The translations under genes were made by a program, and so were the position numbers. Shown piece by piece: positions 1 to 9,551 of a stretch of 64,000 bases of DNA (the stretch's first letter is position 1; each line of letters begins with the position of its first letter). Under the pieces are notes generated by a model, which saw only the letters and a program-made list of their open reading frames with translations, did not search any database and had not been told where the DNA came from. The DNA is from Paragonimus westermani (Eukaryota; Platyhelminthes; Trematoda; Plagiorchiida; Troglotrematidae), in the NCBI GenBank assembly GCA_008508345.1, contig QNGE01000775.1, positions 1 through 64,000 of the forward strand. The letters are read 5' to 3'.

Positions 1-310
1 GTGTGTGGGCTGAGATACTGCCAGGACGCCCAGACCTAGACAGGAGAACGATTAGGGTTCTCAACCAAAGCCTTTGGCTCAAAAGCCTGTACCGCAAGGC
101 AGCGGGTGGGTGGCGGTGTACCAGAAATGGTACGTTTTTCAGGAAGAGATGCCAACCATCTTCCAACCCCCAACCTGGAGGACCAGGAGACTGTAGTTTG
201 TCAGACCTCTACCTGTTGGCCTGCCTGGTATGAGTAACTCTGTCCAGTTTAGCCCAAGAGGTCATCGAGATGCGCAAGCCGTCACACCACGTCAAGGTCC
301 AGTCTCACCT
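1..310. other. Unassigned DNA at window start
   Basis: Moderately GC-rich sequence cut by the window edge. A frame is open on the plus strand at 3-233, but its translation has no motif I recognise. A small perfect hairpin lies near 116-132: a 6-bp stem GTACCA/TGGTAC around a GAAA loop. The GC contrast with the AT/TG-rich tract that follows suggests the end of a dispersed repeat, but I see no second copy in the window. Confidence 0.2.
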
Positions 311-317
311 TGACGGA

Positions 318-500
318 ATACATTTATATGCACATATAAGTGTACACACGAGTATGTAGATACATGTATATGTGTGTGCATACAAATGTATATATGATTA
401 AATATGTATAAGTATATATATGCGTAATTATATATACACATATATGTGTATACATGTATATTTTGTGTGTATTTGTATACATATAGATGAGCACGTGTAT
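318..500. repeat. AT/TG-rich low-complexity tract
   Basis: Imperfect runs of TATATG, TGTATA, CATATA and TGTGTG type words. The open frames read through it on the minus strand have compositions (Tyr, Ile, His, Thr, Val) that simply reflect the alternating purine-pyrimidine words. No coding content is supported. Confidence 0.8.
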
Positions 501-1118
501 ACCTATACATAAACATAATCTTTCCGTGTTGCCGAACATCTTTCCATTCTACATAACGGCCATACATACTAAATCGACATCGGAATTCGGCTGTAGTCAT
601 ATACTAGAATAATCTCTGAATCGATCACTTTTCGCGTTATACGACAACAATTATTTGTGAGATATATATATTTTTTATTACCTAGCACAAAATTGTACAT
701 TCTGTGTAAAAGATTTAGCCAGAAAATGTCAGATTCCATTATTCGTCATACTTTACAACCATTTTACGTTCTTCTGCTTATCACGTAATTTTGCCTTCCA
801 TTCTTGATTCTACGATGAATTCTAACGCGAGACAACATTCCACAACGTCCGGAACATCAAAATCCTGTGTCGGTTGGGCAATTCGTGAAATTCTGTCGAT
901 TTGAGGAAATAACGGAGTTCAATCCAGAAGATCGTCCATTTCTCCGGAAGAAATTGATACCCACCTATCATTCCTCATCTTCCCGAAAGTTTCTACAAAT
1001 TTTTCCGAGGCCATCCTCATCAACTAATGGCGAAATTCTTCGACTATTCATTTTCTCTCACCTGAAAAGTCTTTTTACTGGCATGATTTTGAACACAAGG
1101 TCATGTAAGGCATGATCC
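501..1118. other. Intergenic stretch with a faint match to 9108-9205
   Basis: No gene recognised. The segment 961-1056 aligns by eye, in the same orientation and at roughly two thirds identity, with 9108-9205 upstream of element B, sharing words such as AAATTCTTCG and CCACCT. This may be an old shared repeat; it is too weak for naming. Confidence 0.25.
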
Positions 1119-1640
1119 TGAATTCGTCCGCCCCGAGTTTCCCAACCTTATGCTACCGTGAATCGGAAGTCGCACGGAGAAAACGATGAATATACAAGCA
1201 AACTTTATTTATTGATTTACTCACCGTTCACAACAGACTTCAACGTAACAATTAAGTGGTGCTAGGGAGCTGGACGTGAGAGCACCTTGAGCACAACCGC
1301 ACAGCAGCCGCCAGAGTGGAAGAGTGTCGACGGAAAATTCCAGTCGACCTTCAGAATTCAACCAAGCGTTAGACTGCTTAGGCGGCGTTCCTAACGGTAA
1401 TATCTTAACGTTGTTACCCTGGTGAATGTAACCTACAGTAGTAGAGATGGTGCGGAATCACAATACACCTACGAGCAAAACTGTGATATCTGTGCCGGCC
1501 CACTAACTTTGATGCTAGTGGTTTGTATTAAATCCGCATTCACAAGTTAATGTGAACCGGCGCGGTGGTACTGGCAATGCAAGCCTCTCGTCGCGCGGAG
1601 TTTAAAATTTTGTGGACGTCGAAGGTGATCCCAATTTACT
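1119..1640 (-). repeat. LTR-like repeat, inverted copy (partner of 8201-8715)
   Basis: Reverse complement of the LTR at 8201-8715. The core 1141-1560 matches 8272-8691 with one mismatch in 420 aligned bases. The margins are much less alike: the 5' side has an indel near the CTTCGAC word and a run of changes, and the 3' side differs after GGTTGGG. Read on the minus strand it carries AATAAATAAAG, the polyadenylation signal of the LTR, at about 1212-1202. It has no partner LTR in the same orientation in the window. It may be a solo LTR, or one arm of a rearranged or converted inverted pair. Confidence 0.8.
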
Positions 1641-2605
1641 TGTAAAATGGCCATGAGAATTCACTAAACAGACGTAAAGTATCCCAAATCGCCTCAAAAT
1701 ATCCCTATTGTGACGTAAAGTAGTCCATCCTGCCGTAAGTTATAAGTCGCAGCGTCGGAACAAAACGCATAACTCATGGAAACGGTACAACAGCACCCTA
1801 ACCCAACACCAAATGCGATGTCCTGTGCTGGCCAAACAGCGGTATATGGAATACGCCTAGAATGAGGACAGAAGCCAGGAGGGACCTGATGAGAAATGTA
1901 ATGACGAATAATGATTTCAACAAGGATCAACGATAGGTAAGTTGCAGGTCCTCTGGCCAGCCACCGCTCTATGAAGAAAAGGGAAGTAGAAGTCAATAGA
2001 GCAACATGCGAATGGTGATAACCATTGAGGACTGCCGCCAACATGGAAACGTAAAGAGAGCTCAGAGTACACAGTTATTATATAATCACATCAGGTTGAC
2101 AATTCCGCTAAAACACACCTCAGAGTGGTGCGTGATTTTATATTTATATATATGTAAAGTAATCGACAGAGGGGACACACTGAGTAGTGAACGATTTTTT
2201 GTAACGTTTCAAATCTACACTAGGATCCGTTAGCAAACAAATCTATATATATGTATATGTTTACATAATACCATGTACCACCTTGAGTCGTGTTTAGGCA
2301 GTATAATACATATATTTTACTGTATTAATCATCGGTCTGTGGAGTTTACAGTCAATGTTATGTCCAAAAGCATTTGTCACGCCCACGTGGGCGCTAACAT
2401 GCACGATGTTGTCGTCTACAGTTAGTCAACGGAACTGATTTATTTCGTATCCAAAAATAACACGTTTGTTTCATCTGTTTTCTTCTTTCCTTATTTTCCC
2501 AACTCCTTCCCTATCGCTCGCATTGTAAAACATAATTTTCATCCACGTGCTGATCTTCTCTCTTGGTCTCCGAGTATAAGGGCTTGGACAACAGCATTTC
2601 TGCGT
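1641..2605. other. Unassigned interval between the inverted LTR and the PHD-like relic
   Basis: A minus-strand frame is open from 2044 to 1694 (116 codons, Cys/Ser/Ile-rich) without a motif I recognise. AT-rich microsatellite-like words lie at 2130-2160 and 2240-2330. A perfect palindrome at 2380-2393 is listed separately. No RNA gene or transposase was seen. Confidence 0.3.
2380..2393. other. 14-bp perfect palindrome with E-box core
   Basis: CGCCCACGTGGGCG is a perfect palindrome centred on CACGTG, the E-box bound by bHLH-type factors. It lies outside any recognised gene, so a regulatory role is only possible, not shown. Confidence 0.35.
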
Positions 2606-3240
2606 TCATTTTTGACTTTTGAAACGTTTACGCTCACCTTCTATAGCGTTTTTCAATGTGGAATCCTTGAAAGCTATCTTGCCGTTCTCACCAGCATAAG
2701 TCATGTGCAACGCCAATTCGACACCCATGGCCTTCCTCATGCACCGACAGACAAGTTTCCGTGCGGAGGAGGCACTCAACCCATGCAAGCTGTCTACCTA
2801 GAAAAGTATACAGAGTTCAAACTGAACTTACCACAACCTTTCTGTATGACTGCTTTTTGCAAGTCAGACTTTGCTTTCTTGAACCGCGCAACAGCCTGGA
2901 CGAGAAACAGATCGTAACGTATGTCATGCTCATCTACTCCAAGGTTCAGACTCGTTGTAGTTGGCACAGTAGTGGTGGTATCAAGCTGAACACTGACGGC
3001 ACTGTACCCAGTTCACCGTGTCGTCGTCCAAGCCCAAGGGATCTTCTTTTTGGAAGCAAATCTGGCAAACGTTTCTGTCTACAGGCCTTGAGGCGCGCTG
3101 CTTTCCAGAAGTCTTCTTGACTTTCGTGCTGAACTGCCTCAGCGTAACCTTAGCAACTTGTCTAATACGAGCTGCATGTAGGGATATTTGGGTTCACTAC
3201 CAAGCTTTTCCTGAACAAGTTTCCCTTTGAAATCCGTACA
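2606..3240 (-). pseudogene. Decayed gene with PHD-like zinc finger and BEN-like C-terminus
   Basis: Read on the minus strand, 3240 to 2606 gives coding-like blocks in more than one frame. The first block has charged helical sequence (KGKLVQEKLGSEP). The second holds a PHD-type pattern: CQIC at about 3070-3056, then WVQCRQC, then a TGA at 2983-2981 where a Trp is expected before YHHYC. A third block (ARFKKAKSDLQKAV) ends at a consensus donor GTAAGT at 2831; an acceptor TAG at 2798 or 2794 gives an intron of 34 or 38 bp, and the 38-bp version keeps frame with a final block ending KDSTLKNAIEGERKRF before a TGA. The end resembles a BEN domain C-terminus, but that is a guess. The frame change and the TGA argue for a relic. 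It could be ORF1 of a LINE (CR1-type ORF1 proteins can carry PHD fingers) or a processed host gene copy. Confidence 0.45.
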
Positions 3241-3689
3241 AGTCTTCAACATACTCTTCAAACCTTCCGCACTTCAACTTGAATATCCTTCTGAACGTGC
3301 TCCCCTCGTTTATCGCCATGCTGATTCAACGTGTTTAAGTGAGTTACCGATAGTGCACCATTCAAACACTTTCACGTCCCATGTTATGATATATGATGTT
3401 TTTCAGGTCTCACTTGGAAAGATCACTTGTACAGTTTTACCAAAACTTCAGGTCACTTTTATTTCATCGGAGTTTTCCAGTTCTTCGTGTACGAAAGGAA
3501 ACGCACTACCCGTATTTGCGTACTTATATTCATTTATACATAGCACTAAATTTCTTGCCCTGGTTCCACTAGTTTCTAAGCGTTTGTATTTTTTCAGAAT
3601 CCTGTGTATATTTGAATGATGCAGTGAGATACCTTAGTCCGCAAACCGGAGCTCGCCGGGATAGATGCGAAGGAGAACGCCTTAAGTTT
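3241..3689. other. Unassigned interval before element A
   Basis: A plus-strand frame at 3227-3619 is open, but it lies antisense to the upstream part of the PHD-like relic and has no recognisable motif. I see no LTR or primer-binding site for element A here, so A has lost its 5' end. Confidence 0.3.
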
Positions 3690-4476
3690 TCCTGTCCCGA
3701 TTATGTCCCGAACAACCCAGAGTACTAGCTAGCGCAGCTTGAGCTGCAACTCCAGTTGGCACGCATCACTGACCAGAATGCCAAGTTCACATACATGGCT
3801 ACTGCGTTGTCAATGTCGGTCGCACCCTGTCAGAGATTTAGTGATTAGACCGCCCGAGAGCAACACTTACGACGCACTAAAGAAAGCATTCATAGAACGT
3901 GCTGTCGTATCGGGAGAGAACCGAATTAAGCAAGTTCTTAGCGAGCTACAGCTAGAGGACCTAACACCATCTCAATTGCTTTGACAGTTGAAACAGGTGG
4001 GACAAAATCACAAGATTGAGGACAAACTCAATAGTTACATTTGGATGCAGAGGTTGCCAGACTTTGAACAGACAATTATTTCTCCATTCTCGTCAACGAG
4101 TTCCTCGGATGACTTGGCAAAATCGGCCGACTCAGTCATCCAACACATTCCCAGCAAAATGCATCATGTCGAGGCACACACAGAGAGGGTACCCGCAGAC
4201 TTGATAGAAAAAGTGGAAGAACATTGTCTAGAAATTCAACCTCCCAAAGCTTCTCGCTCTCGTCCCGCTTCCAGAGGACGTAGCCGTTCTAGATCGCGTT
4301 CAAGAACGGGATACTGCTGGCACCATCTCACGTCTGGGACCAAGGCACGGAAATGCGGTAACCCTTTACCTTCTCAACCGCCTCGGGGGACGAAAGTGCC
4401 AGCAAGTGATGGCGACAATTGTTGCTGGCAGTCCTACCCCTGGTCGCCTGTTTTTTATACACGACGTGAGTTCTAG
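3690..4476 (+). pseudogene. gag: gag relic of Ty3/gypsy element A
   Basis: Nucleocapsid/capsid-type polyprotein of a CsRn1-like retrotransposon. A stretch in frame 3 from 3753 (QLARITDQNAKFTYMATALS) resembles the early capsid-like part of such Gags. It shifts near 3840 to frame 1 (TYDALKKAFIERAVVSGE), which continues to 4476 through a TGA at 3982-3984. A basic Arg/Ser-rich stretch near 4250-4310 leads into the knuckle at 4315, C-x2-H-x9-C-x3-L. In element B the same motif ends in Cys, so A has lost its last zinc ligand. Frameshift, stop and ligand loss show it is dead. The N-terminal part and 5' LTR are missing. Confidence 0.75.
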
Positions 4477-4823
4477 GTTGCGTTTTCTAGTAAACACCGG
4501 CGCTGAGGTCAGTGTCGAACCGCCCAGGAAAGAGGACACGCCTCGATCAACGCCCTTCCAGCTCCAGGCCACCAATGGAACCCCAATACGCACTTTTGGC
4601 ACACGCTTTTTGACGTTGGACGTGTACCCGTGACGTGTTTTCTTTTGGGTGTTCAGTATAGCAGATGTGCCAGATGCCATTTTGGGCATGGATTTCTTAA
4701 ATCATTTTCGGTTGGTCGTCGACGCAGGTCACCACGAGCTCCTAGATCCCCTAACGAGTATATCTGTTATAGGGACCACCTTTTCGACGACCGTCCTCAG
4801 CCCACTGTTTGCGAAAACTATCA
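4406..4823 (+). pseudogene. Aspartic protease relic of element A
   Basis: Retropepsin domain that would cleave the Gag-Pol polyprotein. The flap-and-core pattern is visible in frame 2: RFLVNTGAEVS at about 4481-4513, then after an in-frame TGA at 4631-4633 the C-terminal motif DVPDAILGMDFLNHF. The catalytic DTG triplet reads NTG (AAC at 4493-4495), which would abolish activity. Element B keeps DTGAE at the same place. The reading frame runs into the repeat at 4824, which separates protease from RT. Confidence 0.75.
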
Positions 4824-5125
4824 GCGATCATCTTGCGGAGTCCAACTTGATGTAACAAATCATTTATTTTGCCGAATTATGCAGATCCCAAGTACCATCG
4901 CCTCAGAATTATGAAGCGCGAAGTGTCCTGCTTAAACTTGAAATTCCACTTCATATAATGTCTGTTTTTGTTTGTTTTGTTGATCTACTCACATAGCTGA
5001 TTCGTTGTAGAATTTCCAATATTGGTTTTCAAGTATGCATATGCTTAAAAACCATTACGTTGATTCCGCTTTCATGAGTGTTTCTCACAAATGCGTCGAG
5101 AAATATACCATTATTATTATTATGA
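4824..5125 (+). repeat. ~300 bp repeat with TGTAAC start word and (ATT)n end, copy 1
   Basis: Closely related to 9246-9551 along its length, starting at GCGATCA, through TGTAACAA at 4851 and TCACAAATGCGTCGAGAAATATA, to a terminal (ATT)n. It interrupts element A between the protease and RT coding parts. From TGTAAC to the tail it resembles a short LTR, but the shared sequence begins 27 bp upstream of TGTAAC. The ATT tail could also mean a 3' end of a non-LTR or SINE-type element. I could not find a clean target-site duplication. Confidence 0.65.
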
Positions 5126-5129
5126 TAGA

Positions 5130-6010
5130 TCTCAAACGGTATTGCGTGAAGTCATGGGGTTGACCCGTCCACCTAACGAGTTACCTGCCGTCATTATGGA
5201 CGTGGCACACCACATCAAAACGGAAGGTCCACCAGTTTTTCAGCGACCGCGAAGGATGGCGCCAGACAAACAGCGCATTGCTCGTGCCGAATTTCAACAC
5301 ACGCTGGACATGGGTATGATCCGCCCTTCTGACAGCCCATTGCCATCTCCTCTGCACATGGTGCCAAAGAAGACAGAAGGTGATTGACCTCCTTGCGGAG
5401 ATTATCGTGGATTGAACAACGCCACTGTTCCAGATAGGTACCCTGTGCCACGTGCCCACGATCTAACTACCAGCCTTGCGGGTAGAACAATCTTCAGCAG
5501 AATAGACCTCGTCCGCGTCTATTAACAGATATGGGTAACACAGGAGGATATACCCAAGACGGCTATCACCACTCCATTTGGTTTGTTTGAATTTGTGCGC
5601 ATGCCTTTTGGTCTTTGTAACGCTGCACAGATGTTCCGACGTCTAATTAATGAAGTCACCCGTGGGCTAGGCTTTATTTATGCACACGGAGATGACATCT
5701 TCGTGGCTAGCTTTTCCCCCAAAGAGCATATAACCCATCTACGTCCGGCGTCATACGGTCTCACCGTCAACGGAGCTAAGTCCAAACTTGATCGAGCCCC
5801 GTTACATTTTTTAGGCCACAGCATCTTAGCGTATGGGATTAAACCGCTTGATTCCAAGGTCAAGGCTATTCGATCGTGCCAACTTTCCGATACAATTCCC
5901 AAGTTTCGCCGCTTCATTGGACCCGTGAATTATCGCCGTCGATTTATTCCCAACTGCGCCAAGCTTATGCAACATTTGACTGATTTACTTCGTACTTCGC
6001 CAATGTTAAG
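5130..6010 (+). pseudogene. pol: Reverse transcriptase relic of element A
   Basis: Gypsy-type RT. Frame 3 holds, in order, [83 protein letters not shown] and IYAHGDDIF. The two aspartates of the YxDD box survive, but the preceding residues are HG instead of the YI of element B. In-frame stops occur at 5385-5387 (TGA where Trp is expected) and 5523-5525 (TAA). A block is missing after the DD box relative to B (LRPASYG). The thumb/connection (FRRFIGPVNYRRRFIPNC) is recognisable before the frame is lost near 5995. Dead copy. Confidence 0.85.
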
Positions 6011-6424
6011 CAGGCACTCGCCTCTTCAGTCATGTTGCATTTCCAACAACCGAACGCGCCAATTAGTATCGCTGTGGATGCATTGGACACAGCCATAGGT
6101 GCAGTGCTATAGCAAGCAGTTCGCGAGAGGTGGCAGCCGATCGCATTCTTTTCGCAACTCCTCAGCGATACCGAAATGCGATACAGCACCTCCGGTCGTG
6201 AACTCTTAGCCGTGTATAGGGCTGTGCGCCACTTTCGCCACGCACTCGAGGACCGTGATTTCATTATTTTCACGGATCACAAGCCTCTCGTGTATGCTTT
6301 ACGGAATTACTCCTATAACAATTCACCTCGAGAGGCTTGACAGTTAGACTGTATAGCCCGGTTTTCTACGGACATCCGTCATGTCTCCGGAGCTGCAAAC
6401 GTCGCCGCAGATACTCTATCACGA
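6011..6424 (+). pseudogene. pol: RNase H relic of element A
   Basis: RNase H domain that would degrade the RNA strand during reverse transcription. Blocks AISIAVDALDTAIGAVL, AFFSQLLSDTEMRYSTSGRE, FIIFTDHKPLVYAL and DIRHVSGAANVAADTLSR match the same blocks in element B in order (first block paraphrased; see 6055-6105). Catalytic Asp and Glu positions are mostly kept, but TAG near 6109 and TGA near 6338 interrupt the frame. Confidence 0.75.
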
Positions 6425-7736
6425 ATGCACGTGTCTACAGCCACAGGCTTGATATTACATCACATCATATCAGCACAACAACAGTCCGATTGCACGTTTA
6501 CGGATGATCTGAAACGCACGAACTTACGGCTTGTCACAGTTCCATTGACATCTTCGCCCAGTACCATTAAATGTGACAATACGCTGGGGTACCCCAGGCC
6601 GGTCATGCCACATTCGTTACGAAAAGCAGTTTTCGAAGCGTTGCATAGCCTGTCACATCCAGGGATACGCGCATCACTGAGACTGATCGCGGATCGATTC
6701 GTCTGGCTTAACATGGATCGAGATGGAGCCATTGGGCCCGTTGCTGTCTTGCATGTCAACGTTTCAAGCTCAACTGACACACGAGCACCCCCCTTGGAAC
6801 CTTTTCCAAATCCCGACAACCGTTTTGAACATGTCCATCTGGACCTCGTCGGGCCACTTCCGCCTTCGAGAAGCTACACACACCTGCTCACGTGTATCGA
6901 TCGGTTAACTCGCTGGCCAGTAGCCACACCGTTATCAAACACATCAACAGTGTCCGTGACTCGCGCTTTTGTCGAGCATTGGGTTGCACGTTATGGTTGT
7001 CCGTCGCCCATCACAACTGACCGTGATACGCAGTTCGAATCAGCTTCGTTTTCACAACTGACCAAGCTGTTAGGCTTGCATCGAGTACGCACCACAGCAA
7101 ATCACCCGCAAGCTAATGGACTCGTAGAGCGTTTCCATCGTCAGCTCAAAGCTTCATTACGTGCTCACGAGCCGATGGGTTGGGAAGAAAATTTACCCCT
7201 AGTTCTACTCGGTATTCGCAATTGTGTCAAAGATGACAATACGACCCCGGCGTCACTTGTCTATAGTCCTCCTTTAAGCCTTCCAGCCGATTCCTTTCAG
7301 TCGTCAAGCAAAATTGCTGTCGACTCTCAAGACTACACCAACCGACTAGCCGAATACACGTATTCAAAAACCATCGTCTTACGTTCCCAAAGAACTCAGC
7401 AATTGTGAGTTCGTGTTTCTGCGAACAGACTGTGTGAAGAAACCGCTGCAGCAACCGTATAAAAGACCGTTTCGTATCATTAAACTGTCCGCAAAAACCT
7501 ATGTGATTGACAGTTTCAGTCAGCACCTCACCGTCTCTATTGACCGCCTTAAACCAGCTTTCACCGACTCACCCCCCGGTTCGACAACACAAACATCATC
7601 TGAGCCGTCTCCATCTACTTCAACCTCTGATTTGGTCTCAACGTTATCTTCCGCATCTATTCCTGACGAATTCTCTCCTCAACCTACAACTCGTTCAGGA
7701 AGGCGCGTCCATTTCCCCGCGCGCTTTCTGGAGTAG
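6425..7736 (+). pseudogene. pol: Integrase relic of element A
   Basis: DDE integrase in two frames. 6425-7408 is open for 327 codons and keeps HSLSH of the zinc-binding HHCC module, but the two Cys are lost because a short stretch near 6720-6775 is read in the wrong frame; in the other frame CCLACQRFK is visible, so there are paired indels. The catalytic core shows HLDLVGPLPPS, TTDRDTQFE and [14 protein letters not shown], giving D, D and E. A frameshift near 7408 moves to 7413-7736, with the GPY/F-like block KRPFRIIKL and [10 protein letters not shown], followed by a Ser/Thr/Pro-rich tail and a stop. Better preserved than the gag of the same element. Confidence 0.85.
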
Positions 7737-8187
7737 TTTACCTATTATATTTAGCACTTTCTGTACAGTTGATAATTAATTATATGTATTCCACGCTCCT
7801 GTCTACCAGCAGCTAACTGTGTTCCTTAGGTACAATTTCCTGACTCGCTTTACACGGAAGCTACCTGCACATAATTGTAAATATCCTCAGGCACTGCAGG
7901 ACAAGCGTTACGGTGGGTATCTGCCGTTTTCTCTAGCGTTCAAGTACTTCACCTTTCCTTATTCCTAGGTTTGACCAGATGCACAGCAACAGTTGCTGGG
8001 CTTAAGGAGAAAACCTTGAACGGCGTAGTACTTTCTGCCTGCGCAGTGAGGAAATCACACCCCCTGTCACGTCCTCAGGAGGCGTTTTCAGGTTGGGTGG
8101 TACGCGCGCGGCTGGCCAGCAAGACAGCAACCGTTGCCCAAAAATAAAATTCACAGATAGAAGGTCACCTATATTGATCACTCTTCT
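7737..8187 (+). other. 3' untranslated part of element A
   Basis: Sequence between the last pol stop and the polypurine tract. No coding frame of interest. Its place between integrase and PPT/LTR fits the 3' UTR of a gypsy element. Confidence 0.5.
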
Positions 8188-8196
8188 AGGGGAGGG
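8188..8196 (+). promoter_or_regulatory. Polypurine tract of element A
   Basis: AGGGGAGGG lies directly upstream of TTGATGTAGTGAG, the start of the LTR. A purine run at this place is the primer for plus-strand DNA synthesis in LTR retrotransposons. The position and composition support the call; nothing else in the area competes. Confidence 0.65.
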
Positions 8197-8200
8197 TTGA

Positions 8201-8715
8201 TGTAGTGAGATCAACTTCGACAAAATTTTAAACTCCGCGCGACGTGAGAGTTGCCTTGCCAGTACCACCGCGCCGGTTCACATTAACTTGTGAATGCAGA
8301 TTTAATACAAACCACTAGCATCAAAGTTAGTGGGCCGGCACAGATATCACAGTTTTGCTCGTAGGTGTATTGTGATTCCGCACCATCTCTACTACTGTAG
8401 GTTACATTCACCAGGGTAACAACGTTAAGATATTACCGTTAGGAACGCCGCCTAAGCAGTCTAACGCTTGGTTGAATTCTGAAGGTCGACTGGAATTTTC
8501 CGTCGACACTCTTCCACTCTGGCGGCTGCTGTGCGGTTGTGCTCAAGGTGCTCTCACGTCCAGCTCCCTAGCACCACTTAATTGTTACGTTGAAGTCTGT
8601 TGTGAACGGTGAGTAAATCAATAAATAAAGTTTGCTTGTATATTCATCGTTTTCTCCGTGCGACTTCCGATTCACGGTAGCATAAGGTTGGGGAAACCTT
8701 GGGCGTACAAATTCA
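8201..8715 (+). repeat. LTR, plus orientation (3' LTR of element A)
   Basis: Begins TGTAGTGAGATC after a polypurine tract and ends near AAATTCA. AATAAA signals at 8620-8625 and 8624-8629 lie about 75-95 bp before the end, the usual place for the R-region polyadenylation signal. The core 8272-8691 matches the minus-strand copy at 1141-1560 at 419 of 420 positions. Homology to that copy fades beyond about 8715. I could not recognise a tRNA primer-binding site after it, so it is better seen as the 3' LTR of A than as the 5' LTR of B. Confidence 0.75.
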
Positions 8716-9245
8716 TGGACCTAGCACTACACAGTATACGAAATGGACCAGCGAGAGTAATTTAGCGCTACACATTTAGGGTAGTTTAGGGATTTTTATG
8801 TCGAAAACACAATTGATCACCACCGCACTCTCGCTTTGGCCAGTGCAAATCATCTTGGGTTTTTGTGTGCCCTTTACCTATTTGTGCTAGTGTAGCACAT
8901 AAACCGTTCTTACCACCAGGCGGGAAACATCAGAGAAAATAATATTTTCATACTGGGTACAGTCACTTCCTTTTGATATCACAGCTGAAGTGGAAGACCT
9001 TTTGGAATCAATCTCGGCTGATTTTCCTTATACTATTTTAAAGGATGCGCGGAGAATGACGTCCGGTCGAGAGGTCCATGCGTTTTCCGCGAAAGTATGT
9101 GCGTTTCCACCTCGCCCACATCATGGAAAATTTCTTTGCACATTTTTTCGGGACTATCTACTTGGAATAATGGTCAAATTCTTCGCCAGTACACCCTCTC
9201 CATCCTCCAACCACGGTATTTTTGGCACGAACTTGAGCTCAGGTA
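8716..9245. other. Unassigned interval between element A LTR and element B
   Basis: A plus-strand frame is open at 8990-9295 but has no Gag motif I recognise. Part of it (9108-9205) is faintly similar to 961-1056. TTTAGGG-like words at 8777-8792 are too few to be telomeric. Confidence 0.25.
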
Positions 9246-9551
9246 GGCGATCACATTGTGGAGTCCCAATTGATGTAACAACTCAATTATTCTAACGAAT
9301 CGTGCAGATCTCAAGTACTATCATCTCAGAACTATGGAGCTTGAAGTTTACTACCTGAACTTGGATGTTCACTCACTGTAGTGTCTGGTTTTTCTGTTTT
9401 GTTGCTCTACTCACATAGCTAACTCGTTGTACGATTTTCAAATTTGGTGTTGAAATATGTCTGTGCTGAAAATTATTACGTTGATCACGCTCTCCTGAGT
9501 GTGTTTCTCACAAATGCGTCGAGAAATATAACATCATTATTATTATTATAA
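9246..9551 (+). repeat. ~300 bp repeat with TGTAAC start word and (ATT)n end, copy 2
   Basis: Second copy of the repeat at 4824-5125, same orientation. It shares GCGATCA, GGAGTCC, TGATGTAAC, CACATAGCT, TCACAAATGCGTCGAGAAATATA and the ATT tail. It ends where readable gag of element B starts in mid-domain (KRTGMSEAKLL), so it marks or caused the loss of the gag 5' part. Confidence 0.65.

Noticed and set aside
292..600. Minus-strand frames over the AT/TG tract
   Set aside because: Composition is fully explained by TATA/TGTG words; no motif.
8201..8715. LTR at 8201-8715 as the 5' LTR of element B
   Set aside because: A PPT sits directly upstream, as for a 3' LTR, no primer-binding site is recognised downstream, and B seems to end in a different LTR type. 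Not fully excluded.
8777..8792. TTTAGGG words as telomeric repeat
   Set aside because: Only two irregular units; no array.
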